Assembly (NCBI GenBank): GCA_028873155.1
Contig: JAGWML010000045.1
Span: 1-15,080, forward strand
Direction: 5' to 3'
Origin: Acidobacteriota bacterium
GTDB taxonomy: Bacteria > Acidobacteriota > Terriglobia > Terriglobales > Acidobacteriaceae
Length of the DNA: 15,080 nucleotides
Positions 7,144 to 12,782 of this stretch are shown here, piece by piece. The stretch's first letter is position 1. Each line of letters begins with the position of its first letter. The notes beneath the pieces are model-generated. The model was given only the letters and a program-made list of their open reading frames with translations. It had not been told where the DNA came from and did no database searches. The position numbers and the translations under genes were made by a program.

Positions 7144-8214
7144 TCAGCTCGCGGCGGTACGGCTGGCTCGCGCGCCAGGCGCTGCGGTTGACTCGCGAAT
7201 CACAAGGGACGGATGAATCGGCACGACATCGGGAAATGTAGCCTGCCCGCGAATCCGTTGAAGGAGAATGCGCGCGGCCACCTGGCCCATCTCCACAAGC
7301 GGCTGGCGAATGGTCGTCAGGCTCGGATTGTGGAAGGAGGCGCCTTCAATGTCGTCGAAGCCGACCACGGACACATCATGGGGCACACGCAGGCCGCGGT
7401 TGGACAGCGCGCGCGTTGCGCCAATTGCCGATACGTCGTTGTAACAAACCAGTGCAGTGAAGCTGGCCTTCCGGTCCAGCAACTCGTTCGTCGGCTCAAA
7501 GCCCAGCTCGGGCGTCGAGGAAATCAGACGCAGTTGAACCGTCAGCTCAGGAGGCACATTAATCTTCAGCTCACGCGCTACCGTCATCAGGCAATCCCAG
7601 CGGTCGTCTGCGTCCGCGCTGTGGCTGCCTCCGCGCATGAACGCAATCTTGCGATGCCCGAGCTGGTGCAGATGTCGCAGTGCAAGCTCGGCCGCGCGTC
7701 GCTGGTCCAGCACCACATTGGTTGCGCCCTCAATATGCCGGTGGCCGGCAACAACAACGGTCGGCAGATTGAAGCCCTTTTCCAGTATCGTGTCGATCAG
7801 AATGAATCCCTCAACCGAACGATCCATCAGAAGACGTGGGTATTCCTCGATCAGGTCGGGTTTACGCCGGTGGCTGACGGTGAGATAAAAATAGCCTTCT
7901 TCGATCAGATATTCTTCGATGCCGGCCAGCATCTGTGTCGCGTAGTGGTCGTTCAGCTCCGGCACCAGCACGCCCACCGTGTAGGTCTGCCGCTTACGCA
8001 GCGAGCGAGCATAAAAGCTGGGACGATAGTCAAACTTTGCCGCAGCCTCAATCACGCGGTCGCGCGTCTCCTGCGGAATCGACCGCACCCCCGGCGCGTT
8101 GTTCAGCACCAGAGAAATCGTCGCCGGGGACAGATCAAGATACTCGCCCAGTGTCCGCAAGCCGACAGGTTGGCCCGGCTGCGGCCGAATCCCCGCTTTC
8201 GTTCGCTTCGCCAT
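7144..8214 (-). CDS. LacI-family transcriptional regulator
   Basis: 356-residue regulator with the LacI layout. The N-terminal helix-turn-helix (about residues 17-40) reads VGLRTLGEYLDLSPATISLV. The hinge region follows (RDRVIEAAAKFDYRP, YARSLRKRQTYTVGVLVPEL). The periplasmic-binding-protein-like effector domain follows, with typical landmarks FTALVCYNDVSAIGATRAL, VPHDVSVVGFDDIEGA and NPSLTTIRQP. About 16 residues precede the helix-turn-helix, more than in typical LacI proteins. Start choice: ATG 8214 has GGAG only 3 nt away; in-frame ATGs at 8232 and 8262 have no better site, so the start is uncertain by up to 16 residues. It probably regulates the adjacent MFS gene and itself; no operator palindrome was confidently located and the ligand is unknown. 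Confidence 0.88.
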   Translation of the reverse strand: MAKRTKAGIRPQPGQPVGLRTLGEYLDLSPATISLVLNNAPGVRSIPQETRDRVIEAAAKFDYRPSFYARSLRKRQTYTVGVLVPELNDHYATQMLAGIEEYLIEEGYFYLTVSHRRKPDLIEEYPRLLMDRSVEGFILIDTILEKGFNLPTVVVAGHRHIEGATNVVLDQRRAAELALRHLHQLGHRKIAFMRGGSHSADADDRWDCLMTVARELKINVPPELTVQLRLISSTPELGFEPTNELLDRKASFTALVCYNDVSAIGATRALSNRGLRVPHDVSVVGFDDIEGASFHNPSLTTIRQPLVEMGQVAARILLQRIRGQATFPDVVPIHPSLVIRESTAAPGARASRTAAS

Positions 8215-8327
8215 GCACTCCAGTTGTACCATCCTGGCCCGCTCAGCTGTGCGGCGCGCCATCTTTCGAGCGCGATGAAGCAACGCTGGTCCTTCAGGTC
8301 GAATTCCAATCCTCGCTGAAGACACGT

Positions 8328-8357
8328 CCGCCTCCCCGCGATAAGACAGGGAGGCGG
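8328..8357 (-). terminator. GC-rich hairpin downstream of rplI (possible terminator)
   Basis: Arms CCGCCTCCC (8328-8336) and GGGAGGCGG (8349-8357) form a 9-bp perfect stem with a 12-nt loop, 26 bp after the rplI stop codon on the minus strand. No clear T-run follows on the minus strand (ACGTGTCTTC), so termination would have to be weak or factor-assisted. It is well placed to separate the ribosomal block from the LacI/MFS unit. Confidence 0.5.
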
Positions 8358-8382
8358 CGTGATTGCAGAGGTTGGTAAAGCG

Positions 8383-8862
8383 CTATTCGGCGATTGCGGC
8401 TGCCGCCACAGGCACTTCTGACTCAGCAGCCACCACGACCTTGACGTGCGCCGTTACTTCGCGGTGCAGCTTAATGCCCACGGTGTAGTCGCCGGTGTTC
8501 TTCAGCGGCTCAGAGAGCTGAATCTTGCGGCGATCCACCTCAAAGCCCTTGGCCGCAAGCTCGGCCGCGATGTCCGCGGAGGTCACGGAGCCAAACAGAT
8601 GGCCCTGTTCACCGGACTTGCGCGTGAAGCTCAGTGCAATGGCCTCAAGGACCGGAACCTGCTGCTCGGCTTGCGCCTTTTCTGCGGCAGAGCGGCGCGC
8701 GGCCGCGTGCTTCATCTGCTCAATGACGGCCTTGTTCGCCAGGGTAGCCTGCAGCGCCAGCTTGCGGGGCAGCAGAAAATTACGCCCGTAGCCGTCTGCG
8801 ACCTTCACCACGTCTCCGCGGTGGCCGAGGTTGGCTACGTCTTCCTTCAAAATCACTTCCAT
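8383..8862 (-). CDS. rplI: 50S ribosomal protein L9
   Basis: 159-residue L9, a large-subunit protein that binds 23S rRNA. The N-terminal domain is clear: MEVILKEDVANLGHRGDVVK, then VADGYGRNFLLPRKLA. The central connecting helix follows (about 45-75, Ala/Glu/Lys/Gln-rich). The C-terminal domain contains GHLFGSVTSADIAAEL, VDRRKIQLSEPLKNTGDYTV and a final strand (HREVTAHVKVVV). A short Ala-rich tail of about 13 residues goes beyond the usual end of around 148-150. The start is supported by GGAGAG upstream. It is the last gene of the rpsF-rpsR-rplI set, 189 bp downstream of rpsR. A replicative helicase gene (dnaB), which often follows rplI, is absent here. Confidence 0.97.
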   Translation of the reverse strand: MEVILKEDVANLGHRGDVVKVADGYGRNFLLPRKLALQATLANKAVIEQMKHAAARRSAAEKAQAEQQVPVLEAIALSFTRKSGEQGHLFGSVTSADIAAELAAKGFEVDRRKIQLSEPLKNTGDYTVGIKLHREVTAHVKVVVAAESEVPVAAAAIAE

Positions 8863-9051
8863 TGGAAACTCTCCAGTGTTGCAGGCGGTGCTTGCCGGCT
8901 TGCCATTGTGTTAGACACCATCGGCAGCCATCGGTTGCCCCGCTCGGGTTCATCTCTCGCTCGCCATCTTCCGGCCGCTAGCTTACTCCGGTTTTGGCCC
9001 TCTCCGCACTACAACAAAGGGGCTAATTCCGGACCGGCGCGGTCAGCCGCC

Positions 9052-9420
9052 CTAGTGGCGGGTGGCGAAGGGCAGCAGGGCGATGTTCCGGGCCTGCTTG
9101 ATGGCGCGGGTCAGGCGGCGCTGATGCGTCGTGCAGACGCCGGTCAGGCGGCGGGGCACAATCTTGCCGCGTTCTGCCACAAACCCTTGCAGGAGACGCA
9201 CATCGCGGTAGGGAATCGCGTCAATCTTCTCTGTGCAGAACTTGCAGACCTTCTTGCGGCGAAAGAACTTTCCGCGGCCTCCGGGGCCGCCTCCGGGGCG
9301 TCCGCCCGGCCCGCCTGGGCGGGGTCCGCGCGGCGGAGCTGCCGTGACGGTTTCTGGCGCCGCGGCCTGGGGTGCTGCTGCGCCCGTTTCGGGCGCCTTT
9401 CCAGTGATCTCTTCAGACAT
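9052..9420 (-). CDS. rpsR: 30S ribosomal protein S18 with long N-terminal extension
   Basis: 122-residue protein whose last ~72 residues are a complete S18 (FFRRKKVCKFCTEKIDAIPY through ALLPF). S18 pairs with S6 on the small-subunit platform. It keeps Cys59, Cys62, Cys96 and His99 (KVCKFC and GVCTTHQ), the pattern of the zinc-binding (C+) form of S18. About 50 residues precede the core: an acidic/Ala/Pro part, then a Pro-Gly-Arg run (RPGGPGGRPGGGPGGRG). Typical S18 is about 75 residues, so this is a large extension. The start is firm: GAGGAAA lies 5 nt upstream of the ATG and the extension keeps the frame. It lies 102 bp downstream of rpsF; the ssb gene found between them in many bacteria is absent. 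Confidence 0.96.
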   Translation of the reverse strand: MSEEITGKAPETGAAAPQAAAPETVTAAPPRGPRPGGPGGRPGGGPGGRGKFFRRKKVCKFCTEKIDAIPYRDVRLLQGFVAERGKIVPRRLTGVCTTHQRRLTRAIKQARNIALLPFATRH

Positions 9421-9522
9421 GGTGTTTCCTCGTCAATATTGTGTGTGCGCATGCAGAGCAGCGGCGCAGATTGGGACCGCTGCCGGAAGTACCCTCATCA
9501 GGCTCCGGCGGCGGTGATTCTC

Positions 9523-9927
9523 TTAGACGCTGGCCGGTACCGACTCCGCTGCCGCCTCTACAGGCGCTGCCGCGGGCTCGGCGCTCAGCTTGCGACGGCT
9601 CGCACGCAGGCTCTTCAGTTTGGTCAGCCGCTTCTCTTCCTCGTCCATGCGCACGGTGATGAACTTAATCACCGGCTCAGAGACGCGCAGGCGGCGCTCC
9701 AGCTCCTGCACCACAGGCCCACCGGCCTCCAGGGTCAGCAGAACGTAGTTGCCATCGGCGAACTTCCGCACCAGGTAGGCAAGCTTGCGGCGGCCCATCT
9801 TCTCGGCGGACTTGACCACACCACCGCCGTTCGTCACCGACGTGGTGAAGCCGGCAATCAGCTTGTCCACTTCCTCATCGGCCACATCCGGCCGAACGAT
9901 AAACATCACTTCATACAAACGCGACAT
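9523..9927 (-). CDS. rpsF: 30S ribosomal protein S6
   Basis: 134-residue S6, the S18 partner on the 30S platform. The ferredoxin-like core is visible: MSRLYEVMFIVRPDV, GGGVVKSAEKMGRRKLAYLV, ADGNYVLLTLEA and RLRVSEPVIKFITVRMDEEE. A basic stretch (KRLTKLKSLRASRRK) and an Ala/Pro/Glu/Val tail of about 20 residues follow. The frame continues to an ATG at 9954, but the start at 9927 fits the family N-terminus and has AAGGAAA 5-6 nt upstream. The extra 9 codons would include that ribosome binding site and half of a leader hairpin, so they are rejected. It is preceded by a 123-bp gap holding a tandem repeat and a strong hairpin. Confidence 0.96.
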   Translation of the reverse strand: MSRLYEVMFIVRPDVADEEVDKLIAGFTTSVTNGGGVVKSAEKMGRRKLAYLVRKFADGNYVLLTLEAGGPVVQELERRLRVSEPVIKFITVRMDEEEKRLTKLKSLRASRRKLSAEPAAAPVEAAAESVPASV

Positions 9928-9942
9928 CCGGTTTCCTTTTCC

Positions 9943-9965
9943 GCTGGAACTCATTGAGCTCCAGC
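9943..9965 (-). promoter_or_regulatory. leader hairpin upstream of rpsF
   Basis: Read on the minus strand, GCTGGAGCTC, loop AAT, GAGTTCCAGC forms a 10-bp stem with one G-U wobble. It ends a few nucleotides before the rpsF ribosome binding site. S6, with S18, is known in several bacteria to bind its own leader RNA and repress the operon. This hairpin is a candidate for such a site by position only; agreement with the published S6:S18 motif was not established. Confidence 0.45.
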
Positions 9966-10008
9966 CGCTCCCGCCACTCCATCATCCGGCGGCCAACTCT
10001 GTACTGCA

Positions 10009-10046
10009 CAGCTCCCAGTTCCTGGTCCCTTAGTCCCTGGTCCCTG
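10009..10046 (-). repeat. degenerate 15-bp tandem repeat between pth and rpsF
   Basis: On the minus strand two adjacent 15-bp units are seen: GGACCAGGGACTAAG (10029-10043) and GGACCAGGAACTGGG (10014-10028). Partial units flank them (AGG before, AGCTG after). The array begins 5 nt after the pth stop codon. The same unit family occurs in frame inside ispE at 13446-13505. Function is unknown. Confidence 0.7.
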
Positions 10047-10050
10047 CCGT

Positions 10051-10701
10051 TTACTCCTCCGCCGGGCCGTTTCGCTCGCGGCGGTTGAACTCATTCATTG
10101 CGGCTGCCGGCCCTTCGGAGATGATGCGTCGTGTCGCCATCGCCACACGGTCCAGCACCTCATCGAGTACCGTCAGTTCCGCCTTTCGCATCGGCGAGAG
10201 CAGATAATCTCTGCCCGGCCGTCCTCCACCCGCTGCCTTCGCATCCGGTGGAAGATCCGGCCCCACGCCGATTCGCAGCCGCATCCATTCCTGGCTGCCG
10301 AGAGCTCCGGTCACGCTGCGGGCTCCGTTATGGCCAGCCGGCGAACCGCGCTCTCTGATCTTCAGGCTCCCCAGCGGCAGATCCAGCTCGTCATAGATGA
10401 CCAGCAGGTCCTTCGCCGGGTCGGCTTCAAACTCTCGAATCAGAGCGGCAACCGATGCGCCGCTCAGATTCATAAACGTCTCCGGCTTGGCCAGGATGAC
10501 CTCGCGACCTGCCATGCGACAGGTTGCGGTGGTGGCCCGGCAGCGCCGGTTCTGGACCACAACGCCCTCTTGCTGGGCGATGCGGTCGATGGCCATGAAC
10601 CCCGCGTTGTGCGGCGTCCACAGATATTCGAGACCCGGATTGCCCAGCCCCACCAAAAGGAAGGGGCCGCGGCTTCCGGAAGGCTCGCTCGCATCCGCCA
10701 A
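10051..10701 (-). CDS. pth: peptidyl-tRNA hydrolase
   Basis: 216-residue Pth, which releases tRNA from peptidyl-tRNAs dropped by the ribosome. Family motifs are intact: LLVGLGNPG (15-23), TPHNAGF with catalytic His31, KPETFMNLSG (72-81), YDELDLPLG (103-111) and GSPAGHNGARS (119-129). About ten extra N-terminal residues and a charged C-terminus (RRERNGPAEE) make it slightly longer than typical. No ATG is available: the only plausible start is a TTG at 10701, one codon (ACC) after the in-frame rplY TAA stop. Upstream purines within the end of rplY (GGCGAAGAAG) may serve as ribosome binding site. Translation is therefore probably coupled to rplY. The ychF gene, often next to pth elsewhere, is not present. 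Confidence 0.95.
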   Translation of the reverse strand: MADASEPSGSRGPFLLVGLGNPGLEYLWTPHNAGFMAIDRIAQQEGVVVQNRRCRATTATCRMAGREVILAKPETFMNLSGASVAALIREFEADPAKDLLVIYDELDLPLGSLKIRERGSPAGHNGARSVTGALGSQEWMRLRIGVGPDLPPDAKAAGGGRPGRDYLLSPMRKAELTVLDEVLDRVAMATRRIISEGPAAAMNEFNRRERNGPAEE

Positions 10702-10704
10702 GGT

Positions 10705-11394
10705 TTACTTCTTCGCCTCGGGCTTCTTCGCCGCGTCAGCGGCCGGTTCAGTCTTGCCCTTCTTGGCCACTTCCGGCTCAGCCGGAGCGGCTGTCGCCGC
10801 GGCCGCTTCACCTTCGGGCGTCGCGACAACTTCCTCACGAATCGAGACGACGTGCGCCACGGTGGCGTCTTCCGCACTCAGGAACTTGACCTTGTCCGAG
10901 TGGGGCAGATCGCTCACGCGCAGTACATCGTGCAACCCAAGCTCGCTCACATCCACATCAATGTGGCTCGGAATGTCGGCAGGCAGGCACTCGATCTCCA
11001 CCTCGCGCAGCACCAGGTCGAGAATGCCGCCCTGGGTCTTGACGCCCACCGGAATGCCCATCAGCTTCACGCGCACGCTGACGCGCAGCACCTTATCCAG
11101 CGCAATGCGCTTCAGGTCGATGTGGATCAACTGGTCCTTGATCGGCTCATACTGCCAGTCGACAATCATGGCCTTGGCCGTGGCCTTGCCGGCTACTTCC
11201 ACGTCGAAAATCGTGTTGTGCCCGCTCTCCGAATACAGGATGCGGGAAATCTGTTTCGGATCGACCTCGAGGGCCACCGCTTCATGGCCCGCTCCATACA
11301 GCACGGCGGGAATCTTGCCCGCAGCACGCACGCGGCGCGCAGCGTTCTTGTTGAACTTGCCCTCACGGGGCTTGGCTACGACAACTTCAGGCAT
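10705..11394 (-). CDS. rplY: 50S ribosomal protein L25 (CTC-type)
   Basis: 229-residue L25/general stress protein CTC family member that binds 5S rRNA. The N-terminal L25 domain (about 1-95) shows KPREGKFNKNAARRVRAAGK, IPAVLYGAG and QYEPIKDQLIHIDLKRI. The larger C-terminal TL5-like beta domain (about 96-190) shows GIPVGVKTQGGILD, VEIECLPADIPSHIDVDVSE and HVVSIREE. A tail of about 40 residues rich in Ala, Pro, Glu and Lys ends KKPEAKK. ATG 11394 is chosen over the upstream in-frame ATG at 11427: it gives the family N-terminus and has GAGAAGAAG just upstream. It is 93 bp downstream of prs and 3 bp from pth. Confidence 0.95.
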   Translation of the reverse strand: MPEVVVAKPREGKFNKNAARRVRAAGKIPAVLYGAGHEAVALEVDPKQISRILYSESGHNTIFDVEVAGKATAKAMIVDWQYEPIKDQLIHIDLKRIALDKVLRVSVRVKLMGIPVGVKTQGGILDLVLREVEIECLPADIPSHIDVDVSELGLHDVLRVSDLPHSDKVKFLSAEDATVAHVVSIREEVVATPEGEAAAATAAPAEPEVAKKGKTEPAADAAKKPEAKK

Positions 11395-11456
11395 TTGGCT
11401 TCTTCTCGTTTCTCTGGAATCGGGCACGGACCTTGCGGCTCGCTCCCTTTGTTCGC

Positions 11457-11476
11457 GGCGGCCCTGCAGGCCCGCC
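11457..11476. repeat. near-perfect palindrome between prs and rplY
   Basis: A 20-bp palindrome with one C-C mismatch per arm: GGCGG-C-CCTG / CAGG-C-CCGCC, centred on CCTGCAGG, 11 bp after the prs stop codon. No T-run follows on the minus strand. It could fold as a processing or attenuation hairpin in the prs-rplY transcript, or be incidental in GC-rich DNA. Confidence 0.35.
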
Positions 11477-11487
11477 GGGGTTGATCT

Positions 11488-12558
11488 CTAGCTGAACAGC
11501 GTGCTCACGCTGGTCTCCATGTGAATGCTCTCAATCGCCGCGCCCAGCAGGCCGGCAATCGACAGCACCTTAATCTTGGGCAGCTTCTGCGCCGCCTCGC
11601 GCAGCGGAATGGTATTCGTCACCACCACCTGCTCCAGCCGCGAGCTGGCAATGCGGTCAATCGCGGGCCCCGAGAGCACCGCGTGGCTGGCGCAGGCGTA
11701 AACCGCCGCCGCGCCATTGGCATACAGCGCGTCCACGGTCTTCACCAGCGTGCCCGCCGTGTCAATGATGTCGTCGATGATGAGGCAGTTCTGCCCTTCC
11801 ACATCGCCCACCACGTTCATCACTTCCGCAACGTTAATGTCGGTCCGCCGCTTGTCCACAATCGCCAGCGGCGCGCCCACCTTCTGCGCAAAAAATCGCG
11901 CGCGCTCCACGCCGCCCGCATCCGGCGAAACCACCGTGAGATTGGGCAGGTTCAGCTCGCGGAAGTAGCTCACCAGCACGGGGCTCGCGAAGAGATGATC
12001 CACGGGAATGTTGAAGAAGCCCTGAATCTGTGCCGCGTGCAGGTCCACAAACAGTGCGCGATTCGCCCCCGCCGTCGTCAGCAGGTCGGCAATCAGCTTG
12101 GCGCTGATGGCCACACGCGGGCGGTCCTTGCGGTCCTGGCGCGCATAGCCGTAGTACGGCACCACCACCGTAATCCGCGCCGCTGATGCGCGCTTCAGCG
12201 CGTCAATCATCACCAGCAGTTCCACCAGGTGCTGATCCACCGGATAGCAGGTCGGCTGCACGACAAACACATCAATGCCGCGCACGTTCTCCAGCAATTG
12301 GAAGTAGACCTCGCCGTCGGCAAAGCGCTGCAGCTTGGCCTCGCCCACCTTCACGCCGATGTGCGTCGCAATCTCGTCGGCCAGCGCGCGGTTCGCCGTG
12401 CCAGAGAACAGCTTGAAGCGCTTGTCCTCCGTCAGGCTGCGCGCGCGTTTGCGCTCGGGCGCTGGCTTGGCCTCCTTGGCCTTCGCCGCATCCTTGGGCG
12501 CATCGGTCGGGCTTTGCGATTTGTCTTCCAACGTGACCGTCACTGTTCCTGCATCCAT
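11488..12558 (-). CDS. prs: ribose-phosphate pyrophosphokinase (PRPP synthase)
   Basis: 356-residue PRPP synthase, which makes phosphoribosyl pyrophosphate from ribose 5-phosphate and ATP for nucleotide, His and Trp synthesis. The class I core starts at FKLFSGTANRALADEI (about 48) and keeps FADGEVYFQLLENVRG (79-94), QPTCYPVDQHLVELL, the flexible loop YYGYARQDRKDRPR (135-148), FVDLHAAQIQGFF (170-182) and the PRPP-binding loop DDIIDTAGT (262-270). Ahead of this is an extension of about 45 residues rich in Ala, Lys, Asp and Pro. The canonical protein is about 315 residues. The extension is real if ATG 12558 is the start, which a GGAGGT ribosome binding site 9 nt upstream supports; the longer ATG at 12618 is rejected. 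tRNA-Gln is just upstream and rplY downstream on the same strand. Confidence 0.96.
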   Translation of the reverse strand: MDAGTVTVTLEDKSQSPTDAPKDAAKAKEAKPAPERKRARSLTEDKRFKLFSGTANRALADEIATHIGVKVGEAKLQRFADGEVYFQLLENVRGIDVFVVQPTCYPVDQHLVELLVMIDALKRASAARITVVVPYYGYARQDRKDRPRVAISAKLIADLLTTAGANRALFVDLHAAQIQGFFNIPVDHLFASPVLVSYFRELNLPNLTVVSPDAGGVERARFFAQKVGAPLAIVDKRRTDINVAEVMNVVGDVEGQNCLIIDDIIDTAGTLVKTVDALYANGAAAVYACASHAVLSGPAIDRIASSRLEQVVVTNTIPLREAAQKLPKIKVLSIAGLLGAAIESIHMETSVSTLFS

Positions 12559-12628
12559 CTGAAGAGCACCTCCAAGCTGGTTGGCTTTGGCTGCCTTCTG
12601 TGAGAGAGTCCTGCTCACACTGAATCTT

Positions 12629-12702
12629 TGGCTGGGCGACTAGGATTCGAACCTAGACAAGTGCCTCCAAAGGGCACTGTCCTACCATTAGACGATCGCC
12701 CA
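12629..12702 (-). tRNA. tRNA-Gln (anticodon TTG)
   Basis: A 74-nt tRNA gene with CCA encoded. The acceptor stem is TGGGCGA / TCGCCCA, discriminator G, then CCA. The anticodon stem GTGCC / GGCAC encloses the loop CTTTGGA, giving anticodon TTG (reads CAA, Gln). The T arm is CTAGG TTCGAAT CCTAG. It lies 70 bp upstream of prs and 80 bp downstream of ispE on the same strand, so it may be processed from their shared transcript. Confidence 0.97.
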
Positions 12703-12713
12703 ACTGACGGCCC

Positions 12714-12732
12714 TTCCGGCCCTGTGCCGGAA
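12714..12732. repeat. inverted repeat between ispE and tRNA-Gln
   Basis: TTCCGGC (12714-12720) and GCCGGAA (12726-12732) form a 7-bp perfect stem with a 5-nt loop, about 50 bp after the ispE stop and 11 bp before the tRNA 5' end on the minus strand. No T-run follows, so a processing signal is as likely as termination. Confidence 0.35.
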
Positions 12733-12782
12733 ACACCCACCTGACAGCCGCACGTGAGTCTCTCTCGCGTTCCCGTACGCTG

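Noticed and set aside
7213..8319. 368-codon plus-strand frame antisense to the LacI-family gene
   Set aside because: The sense strand has an intact LacI protein; no domain was seen in the antisense translation.
8863..9051. Possible small gene or promoter in the 189-bp rpsR-rplI gap
   Set aside because: No frame with a start and ribosome binding site and no well-spaced promoter hexamers were found; only a short direct repeat (CCATCGG twice) was seen.
8446..9957. 503-codon plus-strand open frame antisense to rplI, rpsR and rpsF
   Set aside because: It crosses three certain ribosomal protein genes and two intergenic gaps, has no recognisable domain, and is typical of antisense frames kept open by GC-rich codon bias.
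10330..11491. Two overlapping plus-strand frames of more than 360 codons antisense to pth and rplY
   Set aside because: Both are shadows of well-supported genes, and two different frames being open at once points to base composition rather than coding.
12303..12618. Longer prs start at 12618 and longer starts of other genes (2479, 3915, 9954, 11427)
   Set aside because: The chosen downstream ATGs match family N-termini and, in most cases, better ribosome binding sites; the longer forms overlap neighbours or leader elements.
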